Shown: positions 43,140 to 51,877 of the stretch, in pieces
Numbering within the stretch: the stretch's first letter is position 1
Layout: the number at the start of each line of letters is the position of its first letter
NCBI GenBank assembly: GCA_963678305.2
Contig: CAXXVV010000017.1
Coordinates: 186,001-250,000 of the forward strand
Reading direction: 5' to 3'
Source: G963676655 sp963678305
GTDB taxonomy: Bacteria; Verrucomicrobiota; Lentisphaeria; Victivallales; Victivallaceae
DNA length: 64,000 nucleotides
Notes under the pieces: model-generated
The model's input: only the letters and a program-made list of their open reading frames with translations
What the model was told of the DNA's origin: nothing
Database searches by the model: none
Program-made: the position numbers and the translations under genes

Positions 43140-45677
43140 TTACTTTGCCAAATGAATTTTTGCCAGCCGGTCAACATCTTTTACGGTAGTATAGGCCACC
43201 CAGGTATCAATACCATATGGTCGTTCTCCCGACAATACCGGATTGCGGACTCGCATGAAATTGGCATAAATATCATCTCCCGGTTTAATCGGCTTTTCTA
43301 AAATATCAGATAGCGGAAAGCTAAGTTCCAATATCCATTTATTTCCGTTTGTATCTGAAACAGCTTTCAGGCCAAATGCCTTTTTTGTGTATTCAGTCGC
43401 TAAAACTCCTTGACGCCAATTAACTTCACCATAAGAGATACCGCGAATCATGGCTGTCGGACCAATCATATATTGTCTGAAAGGCTGAGCCCGTTGTCCG
43501 GCCACAAAGATCTCCCAGTCATCAAAACAGGCTATCTGAGGAGAAACTTCCAGTTTTTGGGGATCAACGTAATCAATCAATTTCAAATAGAGATATTCTC
43601 CATCATGACAAACCAGTCCTCCCATTTTATTTACAGAAGGCTGCTTTCCACCACGCTTATACCATTTGTCTCCAAGAGAGACGGCTTTGTTCCAATCAAC
43701 TTTACTGACATCACCATGGGCGTTAGCAACTTTCGGAGCAATAACCTCGGGAATTGTAAAACTCATCCGATCAACATAGGACTTTCTGCCGGCTTTCATA
43801 TAAGCCCAAAGCGACTCATCCCACAATTTAATCAGTTGTTTCTGTTGGTCGGCTTCAGCCAAAGCGTAAGCCTGATCCATATAGGACTGAAGCTGCTTCA
43901 TTGTTTCCGCATTTCCGAGATAGCCCCAGGCGGCACCAACCGTCTGATGTCCTTTAAACGGAGAGCCGTCTCCGCCTTTAGGATAATTCTCAACGTTGCA
44001 ATAACGATCTTCTATCAGTTCATACATTTTTCTGAGCGGTTTGCCTGCCTTACCATAAGCGGAAAAATATTCATCCAACAGCACATCTATGTCCAAGTCA
44101 GGATCATCCATCAGGCGGTAAGCTACATAATTATCCACCTCTCCATTGAAACCGCAATGGAAAACTCCTTTGATACCAAGTTTTTTGAAATAATCATACT
44201 GCTGTTTCTGGACATGGGCAAAATGCCCGGGGAAAGCATAAAAACGACCGTTATTGGCTATTTCCAACGGGAAGCAATTGTATAACCACAAATACATGGG
44301 AACATCTTCTTTATCATACCACTCCTGAAGACGTTCAAGCTGTTTACCGAGAAACTCTTTGTTATATGGCTGACGGTTCCCGCTGATACAAAAATGAACC
44401 ACCACGTTGTCTGCCATTTTGAATCCGGACGGCAGGCCTTCATGGGTCATATATGCAAGAGTTGAAATCTTTTTATCAGGATGCGATTTTTTTATTTCTT
44501 CAGCCACTTTATTAACAAAGGTGAACCAATAAGTACTATGCTGGGACTTGTCTTTTTTGCGCTCCGGTTCATACTGACTGGTGCAAGCATCACATTTGCA
44601 AAATGCCGAATTATCCATTGGCTCAAGCGCGAAGAAATTTTCACCCCAGTGATAGCCGGGAGCGCCAATTGAATGCATCCGTTTTTTATAACCGCCGTTG
44701 TCAAAGTAACCACGGATATCCTTGACAACCTGTTTTATCGTCGCCGGATTACTGTAACACAATTGCGGCGGGGTGTCGCCTTTGTACCCCTGGGCGAAGT
44801 ATTCGGGATGGTATGATTCAAAATTATTATTTTTCTTTTTCCAGAAACGTTCGTAATAGTTGTAGAAGGAATGGTTACACTGTGACTGTTCACCACCGGC
44901 CTTCATCCGGTACTGAAATAAATTATTCTGAGCGTTGACCGCACTCCTTATTTGATGCTTATGTTTAATATTTTTATAGATGTCCTCATAGGCATGCTGA
45001 TTATATTTTTTTGCTCCGGCTGTATTTTTTCTCCAGTAACCGCCGTTGGTTTGGTAGCGATGGTTATAGGCGGCAATTCCACCGCGATACAACATATTGG
45101 GTTTGCGTTTGATTTCACAACCTGAAACAATCAGTGTTTTCTTTTTGGGAGCCACAGTTCCGTAGTCTGAGGGATTGACCCAGTTAACGCCGCAGTACTT
45201 TCGCAGAAAGTCATATACAGCATACATAGTGCCGTTCGCGTCATAGAATGAGGGCCAGTTTACCGCACGTTTATTTTTCCTGTAATCGTAATCAAATTTT
45301 CCGAAGTCCGGTTTATCCTTGCCCATTAAAACTATAGTACCTGGCTCAAATTTAATGAGATATTCCTGTTTGCCGAACATTTTACCGGTAAGACCAAGCT
45401 TTTTTGTCAAGGCGCTTTCCCCGACCAGAATGCGGGAGCCCTGAACTTTTTTATCGGCGGTAACGATCGGCAAAGTCGCACCGGATATCAATTTTATATG
45501 TGATTGCAGTTCAAACGCGGCAAATCTGGCTGATTTTGTCGCTTTTTTGGCGATAACAATAGTTGATGCCGGTTGACTATTCTCCGTTAGTTTGACTTGC
45601 TGCTTCGGAGACGTTGTCGCACATCCGCAGACTATGGCGATCCCGGCAGATAAGAGTGATAACATTCCAACTTTCAT
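43140..45677 (-). CDS. DUF4838 lipoprotein, putative polysaccharide-active
   Basis: The 845-residue protein has a lipoprotein-type signal ending VCGC (Cys19). The N-terminal domain (about 35-140) resembles the N-terminal domain of alpha-glucuronidases (FAAFELQSHIKLISGATLPIV). The middle carries a barrel-like DUF4838 domain with a cysteine pair (FCKCDACTSQYE) and THEGLPSGFKMADNVV. The end (about 660-840) is a CBM9-like beta domain. DUF4838 proteins occur in Lentisphaerota and Planctomycetota polysaccharide loci; the reaction is not known. The gene overlaps the stop of its partner by 4 bases. Confidence 0.8.
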   Translation of the reverse strand: MKVGMLSLLSAGIAIVCGCATTSPKQQVKLTENSQPASTIVIAKKATKSARFAAFELQSHIKLISGATLPIVTADKKVQGSRILVGESALTKKLGLTGKMFGKQEYLIKFEPGTIVLMGKDKPDFGKFDYDYRKNKRAVNWPSFYDANGTMYAVYDFLRKYCGVNWVNPSDYGTVAPKKKTLIVSGCEIKRKPNMLYRGGIAAYNHRYQTNGGYWRKNTAGAKKYNQHAYEDIYKNIKHKHQIRSAVNAQNNLFQYRMKAGGEQSQCNHSFYNYYERFWKKKNNNFESYHPEYFAQGYKGDTPPQLCYSNPATIKQVVKDIRGYFDNGGYKKRMHSIGAPGYHWGENFFALEPMDNSAFCKCDACTSQYEPERKKDKSQHSTYWFTFVNKVAEEIKKSHPDKKISTLAYMTHEGLPSGFKMADNVVVHFCISGNRQPYNKEFLGKQLERLQEWYDKEDVPMYLWLYNCFPLEIANNGRFYAFPGHFAHVQKQQYDYFKKLGIKGVFHCGFNGEVDNYVAYRLMDDPDLDIDVLLDEYFSAYGKAGKPLRKMYELIEDRYCNVENYPKGGDGSPFKGHQTVGAAWGYLGNAETMKQLQSYMDQAYALAEADQQKQLIKLWDESLWAYMKAGRKSYVDRMSFTIPEVIAPKVANAHGDVSKVDWNKAVSLGDKWYKRGGKQPSVNKMGGLVCHDGEYLYLKLIDYVDPQKLEVSPQIACFDDWEIFVAGQRAQPFRQYMIGPTAMIRGISYGEVNWRQGVLATEYTKKAFGLKAVSDTNGNKWILELSFPLSDILEKPIKPGDDIYANFMRVRNPVLSGERPYGIDTWVAYTTVKDVDRLAKIHLAK

Positions 45678-48600
45678 TTGGCAACCTTTCCCTGTTTATA
45701 TTTTTGATATTCGGCTTTGTATTGAGCTAATATCTGATCAGGTCCTAACGCCTTATTATATATGCGGACCTGACTCATTTCACCATTCAGATTAGTGAAC
45801 CAGACATGTTTAGGACCGCCGCCAATGCGAATTCTGGCGTCAGCGGACGGAGCGGCAAACCTTGAAGCGCCAATTTTCTGTCGCTCTCTGCCGTTTTCAT
45901 ACATTCGCAACATCTTACCATCATTGGAGATGACCAGATGGTGCCACACTCCCGGGGGAAGAATCGCTCCGGTTGGTCCAGCCCCGGTCCGTTTGCCCTG
46001 TGGTGTTTTGCCCAGAACAAGAATCTGATATTGAGGCTGACATATAGTAAAATATAGTTCATCGAAGATAAACAGGCGTCCCCCCATAGCGCTTCGAGTA
46101 TATTTTTCATATTTGAACCAGCAGGAAAAAGTATAGTTATTCTTGTCAAATTTATCCAGTTTGCCGGTTTCAATATAAATATGCCGATTGACCGCTTTAT
46201 AGAATTTTGCAACATCCAAGCCATAGTCAACAACACTTTTCACGTCATGATTAACTCCGTCATGACCATGACCGGATGTATCTTTTGCAAGATTTTGCTT
46301 ATCCGAGAAATTCCATTCCAAGTACAAATCATTCCTGGCTGGAAGCTCCGCTTTGCCGGCTGCTATCTTATCAAGTTTTACAACAGCGGAAACATTACCG
46401 GTATCAAATTGATTATCAGTGCAAACCCAAACCGGACTGTCCATATCAGATGCATCGTTTCGCTGCCAGTTCATGCGGATGGAATTATTAATCACAAACG
46501 GCTTATTCTGCAACGGAATCACAACCATGACCTGCCAAACCTTATTATTTATGGTCGATACGGCAACAGCGCCGGAATTCCACTCCTGGGGAGCCCCTCC
46601 CGCTCCTTGTTCGGAACCGGATACCTTACCCCGGAAATCAACGTCCAGCAAATATTTCATCTTTCGCTTTTTATCAAAGAAAGCAATCGTCCACGAATCA
46701 CCTTTGACCGGCTTGCCTTCGAGATTCTTCTCTTCAAGCTTCAAATACAAATACCGGCCATCCCGAAGCATCGAGGTCTCGATAATCCGCAGGCTGCTGT
46801 CGCCGTTATCTTTTCCGCAAATACCAGTGACGGTCGCGTCATTCCAATCAACTTTGGCCACCCCGCCATTGGGAGAAGCTGAAAGTACAGCCGGACATAT
46901 CATGCCCAAATCCCGTGCCTTGTGCTTCTTGCCGAACTTTGCGACCTCATATTCCTTCCTGCCTTTCAGCATATAATCCCAGGTCCCGAATTTAAACAAT
47001 TTAAAGCGTTTCTTCTGTAATTCAGTTCCATTTGCCGTCAACTCTTTTTCAGCTTTATCGACCAAGGCCCGCAATTTTTTCATTCGGGGACCGGTCCCCA
47101 GAATACCCCACTCCAGATTCGGACCGGTTATCCCTTTGGAATAATTGCGCGGATTGGCATATATTTCAGACATGGTCAGGTAAAATTCCTTCATTGTCTT
47201 TCCCGCTTCAGGACCATACATTCTGACAAAATAATCATCTATCAACTTATCCGTATTCTGATAAGGATCTTCAGTTAATTTCAACATGAAATAGGTATCG
47301 ACCTCCTGAGGAAATCCATTGAAGAAAATACCTTGAACCCCCGCTTTATGGTATTTTTGAAAGACTTTGCCGAGATAGGTCCCGGCTGGTTTCGGAAACC
47401 ACGGGATTTTAGGTCTGGAACCGGTTGTCATACCGGAATAAAGCCACAAATAGACCGGCCTGCCGTCGTTCCACTGTTTCAGCAGCATATCGTCGGCCTG
47501 CAAGCCTTTGAGATTCGTCGCGGCAAAGTGCGGAAACAAACATAGCTGTACCGCTATATTATCCTCTATTTTCATATTATCCGGACGATAGGCATAAGAG
47601 GCATAAGCCAGCGCGGCAATATATTTGTCTGGATATTTTGCCTTTAGTCCCCGGGCGATTTTATTGACAAATGTCCAGATAACCCGACTATGTTTACCAT
47701 TGGTGAAAGCGTTCGACCGCAATTTCGTCGGCGTGTCGATTTTTTTACATTCCGGACATTTACAATAAGCTGAATTATCCATTGGCACAACCGGATAAAA
47801 CTTTTCCGTTCCCAGCCGGCTTTTTTCAATCTGCTCAGCCGGAAGCGAATAGAATTTATACATATCCCTGATCAACTGCTCAGCCACTGCGGGATTGCTG
47901 TAGCAAAGCTGCGGCGGACGTTTTTCATACGGATAGCCTTTAGCAAAGAATTCCGTTTTTTTTCCTTCAAAAACCGATGGCCGCCGCGGATTTTTTTCCC
48001 AGAAACGATCATACCACTCATAGAACGAATGGTTAGTCTTATATTTTTCGCCGCCAAGTTTGCGACGCAGAAAGAACGCATAGGTCAGACTGCGTTGATA
48101 GCCAAGCCAGCGATGCGGGTGTTTGCATTCCGGCTGCGCCCTGCCCTTTTCATATTTGATTTTCAACCATTCCAGATATTTAGGCGACGGCTCTCCCCGA
48201 CGTACGGTCCAGTTGGACATCTGGCGATCGATAAACTGCATATTTGCTTTGATTTTCCCTTCCGGATCGCGATATCTGAAAGCTGGAGAAAGACGCAAGT
48301 CTCCGGCTTTTACACTCAAAGTTTTTTTGTGTGGAACATCCGTCCCGAATTCCGAATTGTCAAACCAACGGATTCCGCAATATTTTTCGAGAAAATCATA
48401 AACCGCATGCAACGAGCCTATTTCCTCAAAGAGTTCCGGCCAGGTCCGAAACTCATACGCGCCTGGAATAGTTTTTGACCAATATTTAACCTCCCCGGTA
48501 TCATTATTATCTTTTCCGATCATGATGATACTGCCCGGCTTGAACACAACCGCATATTCCTGAGATTTAAGATCTGCAGGAGCCCCGGCCGCAACTGCCG

Positions 48601-48856
48601 CTTTTGAATTACCGATAAAGAGTTTCAGCCCCTGCCCTTGCGGTTTGCCTTTGACTATCGGCAATGTCACCCCGGTAATCTGTTTAATATGTTCCTGGAG
48701 TTCAAATGCACCAAGTTGAGCGGCCTTGACCGGTTTTTCAGCCAAAACGATTTCCGCTTGCGGTTTCCCGTCTTTGACTAGTGTGTATTCGGCTCCGTCC
48801 ACAATTCGGCCGCAAATCAAAAAGAGGGCGACACAGACAATTTTACTGATTCTCAT
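45674..48856 (-). CDS. DUF4838 protein with CBM9-like and LamG-like domains
   Basis: The 1060-residue protein has a signal peptide (MRISKIVCVALFLICGRIVDG), an alpha-glucuronidase-like N-terminal domain (about 25-150) and a barrel-type DUF4838 region with Y-C-K-C-P-E-C. A CBM9-like domain (about 640-830) and a LamG/concanavalin-like domain (about 850-1045; FSCWFKYEK, WHHLVISNDGKMLRMYENG) close it. It is the third gene of locus A and probably binds or processes a complex glycan outside the cytoplasm. Its relation to the next DUF4838 protein is paralogous over the first two domains. Confidence 0.82.
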   Translation of the reverse strand: MRISKIVCVALFLICGRIVDGAEYTLVKDGKPQAEIVLAEKPVKAAQLGAFELQEHIKQITGVTLPIVKGKPQGQGLKLFIGNSKAAVAAGAPADLKSQEYAVVFKPGSIIMIGKDNNDTGEVKYWSKTIPGAYEFRTWPELFEEIGSLHAVYDFLEKYCGIRWFDNSEFGTDVPHKKTLSVKAGDLRLSPAFRYRDPEGKIKANMQFIDRQMSNWTVRRGEPSPKYLEWLKIKYEKGRAQPECKHPHRWLGYQRSLTYAFFLRRKLGGEKYKTNHSFYEWYDRFWEKNPRRPSVFEGKKTEFFAKGYPYEKRPPQLCYSNPAVAEQLIRDMYKFYSLPAEQIEKSRLGTEKFYPVVPMDNSAYCKCPECKKIDTPTKLRSNAFTNGKHSRVIWTFVNKIARGLKAKYPDKYIAALAYASYAYRPDNMKIEDNIAVQLCLFPHFAATNLKGLQADDMLLKQWNDGRPVYLWLYSGMTTGSRPKIPWFPKPAGTYLGKVFQKYHKAGVQGIFFNGFPQEVDTYFMLKLTEDPYQNTDKLIDDYFVRMYGPEAGKTMKEFYLTMSEIYANPRNYSKGITGPNLEWGILGTGPRMKKLRALVDKAEKELTANGTELQKKRFKLFKFGTWDYMLKGRKEYEVAKFGKKHKARDLGMICPAVLSASPNGGVAKVDWNDATVTGICGKDNGDSSLRIIETSMLRDGRYLYLKLEEKNLEGKPVKGDSWTIAFFDKKRKMKYLLDVDFRGKVSGSEQGAGGAPQEWNSGAVAVSTINNKVWQVMVVIPLQNKPFVINNSIRMNWQRNDASDMDSPVWVCTDNQFDTGNVSAVVKLDKIAAGKAELPARNDLYLEWNFSDKQNLAKDTSGHGHDGVNHDVKSVVDYGLDVAKFYKAVNRHIYIETGKLDKFDKNNYTFSCWFKYEKYTRSAMGGRLFIFDELYFTICQPQYQILVLGKTPQGKRTGAGPTGAILPPGVWHHLVISNDGKMLRMYENGRERQKIGASRFAAPSADARIRIGGGPKHVWFTNLNGEMSQVRIYNKALGPDQILAQYKAEYQKYKQGKVAK

Positions 48857-48894
48857 AACTTAGTTTTTCAACCTTTGATTTTATATATACTTAT

Positions 48895-49560
48895 TTAATA
48901 TGAAGCTTTGGGATAATTAGGCAGCAGCCAGCCTCTATAACCGTTGAGCCCGGCATTGACCGTAATCGGCAACGGCGGAGCCTTAAAAGTCCCGACATGG
49001 GAGTCCAGAAAGGTCATATTGGCTACTCCTTCATGACGTTCCGTGTCGATAAAACCGCCCAAAATATACGGGATAAATGTGGATGGAGCGAACATTGTTC
49101 CGTTAAGAGCATCGCCAATATAAACTTTTCCCGTAGAATCTTTGACCTTGACAATCTTGTAGGGTCGATCAAGGATGCCGACCGACGTTAGATAAATATT
49201 GATATGATATGACGGATAGTTTCCGTTGAAATTTCCTTTAGGCTGTTCAGGGCAAGTAAAAATACTGCCTGGAGATTTAGATGGTTTAACGTAAGTTTCC
49301 ATTCCTAAATACGGAGCGGCTTTACGGCACCAGCGGTATACCGCGTCGGCATCCTGACAGGACGCAATAACAAAACCATCGTAATCGGCCTGGTACTGCG
49401 ACTGAGCCAGACCATGCTGTTTAAGGACATTGACGCAGCCGATTATTTTAGCTCTTGTTCTGGCTTTCCCCAGCGCCGGCAGCAGCATCGACGCAAGAAT
49501 AGCAATTATAGCAATGACCACTAACAACTCAATAAGAGTAAAAATCTTCAACTTACTCAT
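48895..49560 (-). CDS. Pseudopilin-like protein (prepilin-type N-terminus)
   Basis: The 221-residue protein starts MSKLKI then FTLIELLVVIAIIAIL, the hydrophobic helix of type II/IV pilins with the conserved glutamate at position 5 after the cleavage site. The residue before the F is I rather than the usual G. The body carries ASMLLPALGKARTRA and ends with a variant H-X9-DG motif (HEGVANMTFLDS). Such proteins are very abundant in Lentisphaerota. It is translated from inside the LacI gene stop (ATGA), so it is under the same control, and it precedes the two DUF4838 genes. Confidence 0.9.
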   Translation of the reverse strand: MSKLKIFTLIELLVVIAIIAILASMLLPALGKARTRAKIIGCVNVLKQHGLAQSQYQADYDGFVIASCQDADAVYRWCRKAAPYLGMETYVKPSKSPGSIFTCPEQPKGNFNGNYPSYHINIYLTSVGILDRPYKIVKVKDSTGKVYIGDALNGTMFAPSTFIPYILGGFIDTERHEGVANMTFLDSHVGTFKAPPLPITVNAGLNGYRGWLLPNYPKASY

Positions 49561-50591
49561 TTCACGTCTCCTTTTTTGTTGATATTTTTAACAGATTGTC
49601 TTGAAATAAATTCGGTTGGAATAACATTTCTGGCTGGAACTCTTTCGCCGTTGATTTTTTTCATCAAAAGTTCAACCGCGGTCCTGCCCATTTCGATCCC
49701 GCATTGAGACACCGTACTCAAAGGAACTGCCAAATGCTCTGGATACGCTATATCATTCCCGAAGCCAATAACCGTCAAATCATCAGGAATCTTAAAATTC
49801 ATTTCTTTGGCAAAATCATATAACTTCATAGCGACGTGGTCATTATAGCATAAAACAGCAGTTATTTGCGGATTATTTTTAAAAAAACCAACAAAAGAAC
49901 GTTCCAGAGCCGGCATTACATTATAACGTACAACATAATCATTATTTGCTCGAATATTATTCTGCTCCAGACCGTCAATATATCCCTGGTACCGGTTTTG
50001 CACCGTCGTATCATACATGTGATCGGGCAGAATAATTCCTATTTCCCGATGTCCATTCTTTACCAGATGATTAACGCATTCAATTGCCCCGCGGTTGTTA
50101 TCGGAAAAAACACATACAGCGCCGGGTAAATCCACATCCTGGTTAAGTAAAACTATGGGTATATTTTGTTTCAATATTTTTTTGTATATAGATTCATTCC
50201 ATGGCACAGCACTTTTGGGGAAAGAAATTATGCCGTCAACATGATAATTCATAAACAACTCGACATCATTATCATCCAATTCACTGCTAACGTCATGAGT
50301 TTTGATCAAAAGCTGATAGCCCTCTGCTTGAAGATAAGTTTGAATCGAACTCAAAATATGGCTGAAAAAATGACCGGATGATCCCGGTACAAGATAACCT
50401 ATTATCTTTGTTCTGCCTTCCGCAAGAGAGTGCGCTATCATATTTTTCCTGTAGCCCAGCTTGTCGGCCGCAGCCAGAACTTCCTGACGCATCTTTTCAG
50501 AGATATCAGCAGCCCCCCGCAATGCTTTGCTTACCGCAACCTGGGTTATTCCAAGTTCACGGGCAATATCACTTTGTCTTACAGTCATCAT
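49557..50591 (-). CDS. LacI-family transcriptional regulator of locus A
   Basis: The 344-residue protein has an N-terminal HTH (VRQSDIARELGITQVAVSKALRG), a hinge (NMIAHSLAEGRTKIIGYLVPG) and a periplasmic-binding-like domain. It starts an operon of regulator, pseudopilin and two DUF4838 proteins (about 7.4 kb). Its own promoter carries two matching palindromic operators, so it is likely autoregulated. It would respond to a sugar from the glycan that locus A degrades. Confidence 0.95.
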   Translation of the reverse strand: MMTVRQSDIARELGITQVAVSKALRGAADISEKMRQEVLAAADKLGYRKNMIAHSLAEGRTKIIGYLVPGSSGHFFSHILSSIQTYLQAEGYQLLIKTHDVSSELDDNDVELFMNYHVDGIISFPKSAVPWNESIYKKILKQNIPIVLLNQDVDLPGAVCVFSDNNRGAIECVNHLVKNGHREIGIILPDHMYDTTVQNRYQGYIDGLEQNNIRANNDYVVRYNVMPALERSFVGFFKNNPQITAVLCYNDHVAMKLYDFAKEMNFKIPDDLTVIGFGNDIAYPEHLAVPLSTVSQCGIEMGRTAVELLMKKINGERVPARNVIPTEFISRQSVKNINKKGDVK

Positions 50592-50623
50592 AAATGTTGC
50601 TTTTCCTGTACTTCACATCTTTA

Positions 50624-50639
50624 ACTTATGCGGATAAGT
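50624..50639. promoter_or_regulatory. LacI-type operator O1 (locus A)
   Basis: ACTTATGCGGATAAGT is a palindrome (ACTTAT/ATAAGT) around GCGG with a central CG, the hallmark of LacI-family sites. It covers the expected transcription start of the regulator gene. Confidence 0.8.
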
Positions 50640-50645
50640 AATCAG

Positions 50646-50674
50646 ATTATACATTACTTATGCGAATAAGTCAA
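50646..50674 (-). promoter_or_regulatory. Promoter of locus A (near-consensus)
   Basis: TTGACT (50674-50669) and TATAAT (50651-50646) have a 17-base spacer that is filled by operator O2. The transcript would start near 50639, inside O1. Confidence 0.85.
50656..50671. promoter_or_regulatory. LacI-type operator O2 (locus A)
   Basis: ACTTATGCGAATAAGT repeats the O1 site with one change. It lies between the -35 and -10 boxes. The two centres are 32 bp apart, about three helical turns. Confidence 0.8.
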
Positions 50675-51016
50675 TAGGGTATTTCAATATTTTCCGGAAA
50701 AAATCACAGTCGTCCCACAAGCGGAATGGCTGAAGTCAACAGCAAAAGCAATATAATGAACTCAAAGCTAAGCACACATGAATTCCAAATAACCATTATT
50801 ACCAATCAGATATGTTTGAAATATGCCAAACAAAACAAAATGGTATCAGTAAAATGGAAATATTAAGATTTCCCCAAGATTCAAAATCACTCCATCAACT
50901 CAACCTAACATCTTCTATTCAAAATTTTTACAATATTTTAATAAATTACATGATGATTATTTATTTTTAAAAAGAGTAAAGTGAATGAAGCCGCTTTTAT
51001 TCGGATTAGGTGGAAG
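50675..51016. other. Intergenic gap between the locus A promoter and the metallophosphoesterase
   Basis: This 340-base AT-rich stretch follows the locus A promoter and ends at the stop of the metallophosphoesterase gene. I see no gene, clear terminator or repeat in it. Confidence 0.4.
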
Positions 51017-51868
51017 TCAAAAAATAACGAATTCACGGGCAAAACCTTCAAACCCTCCGCCTGTCACATATTGCATTAGGGATTTTGATAATGGAGTCTC
51101 GTAATCAAAATGAAGATGTCCAGTGATTACAGCCTTGACCGACGCCTGGTCCCGCAAGTACTCAATGAAAGCTAATGTCGCCGGAGTAGGACGCTGCTGG
51201 ATGCGTCGCTCCTCCTGATACGGCATCATCTGCTGTTCACTGCATCCGACCAGATAAGCGCATTCCCGCTGGCGGCGGACCATCATCTCATCATACAGAT
51301 CATCCGTGCAGATCGGATTATGAAGCAAAAGCAGAACGGGGTATCCTTTGGCGACTTCAGCTTTAAATTGTTCAAGCTGCAATTCGTTGAAATGATAATA
51401 TGAATTATCAATCCCAACCAGATTGATTCCGCCGAATATTCGAGAAGCAAACAACAAGTCATTTTTAAAAACCGGCTGAACCTGCGGCATACTCCGCATT
51501 TTGTACGCAGTATCCTCGAAGGCTTCTCCAACATACAAACTGAACTCATGATTGCCGGTCGTGAAAAAATAATCAAGGCCGGAAAATTTCCGGCTGACCA
51601 CCTCCAGATTCAGCCAGGATACAAAATCAATCAAATCCCCGGTATGGAGCAGTAAATCGCAATTTTTCCCAGCATAAACAAGCGCATCATCCAAATAGCG
51701 TTCGCAATCCCCCGGCGCAGCTTCAAATGCAGCCGCCCGGTCACGTGCCAACCGCTGTTTACGCGCGTCATCCCGCTTGTCCGCAAACGCCAGATGATTG
51801 TCGGTAATATGGAGAAAACGCAGCGGTTCCGGCAAGCCAATATCAAGTTTGGAACGGGTAATGTTCAT
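51017..51868 (-). CDS. Calcineurin-like metallophosphoesterase
   Basis: The 283-residue protein has the five metal motifs of the family: ITDNH, GDLID, GNHE, a histidine in LLHNP and GHLH. It has no signal peptide, so it is probably cytosolic. It follows the giant protein of locus B with a 9-base gap and shares its direction, so it may belong to that operon. It may act on a phosphorylated sugar or nucleotide; no substrate is shown. Confidence 0.9.
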   Translation of the reverse strand: MNITRSKLDIGLPEPLRFLHITDNHLAFADKRDDARKQRLARDRAAAFEAAPGDCERYLDDALVYAGKNCDLLLHTGDLIDFVSWLNLEVVSRKFSGLDYFFTTGNHEFSLYVGEAFEDTAYKMRSMPQVQPVFKNDLLFASRIFGGINLVGIDNSYYHFNELQLEQFKAEVAKGYPVLLLLHNPICTDDLYDEMMVRRQRECAYLVGCSEQQMMPYQEERRIQQRPTPATLAFIEYLRDQASVKAVITGHLHFDYETPLSKSLMQYVTGGGFEGFAREFVIF

Positions 51869-51877
51869 TTTTAATCT

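Noticed and set aside
43410..44285. 291-codon plus-strand frame opposite the first DUF4838 gene
   Set aside because: No ribosome site or motif; it mirrors a well-supported exported protein.
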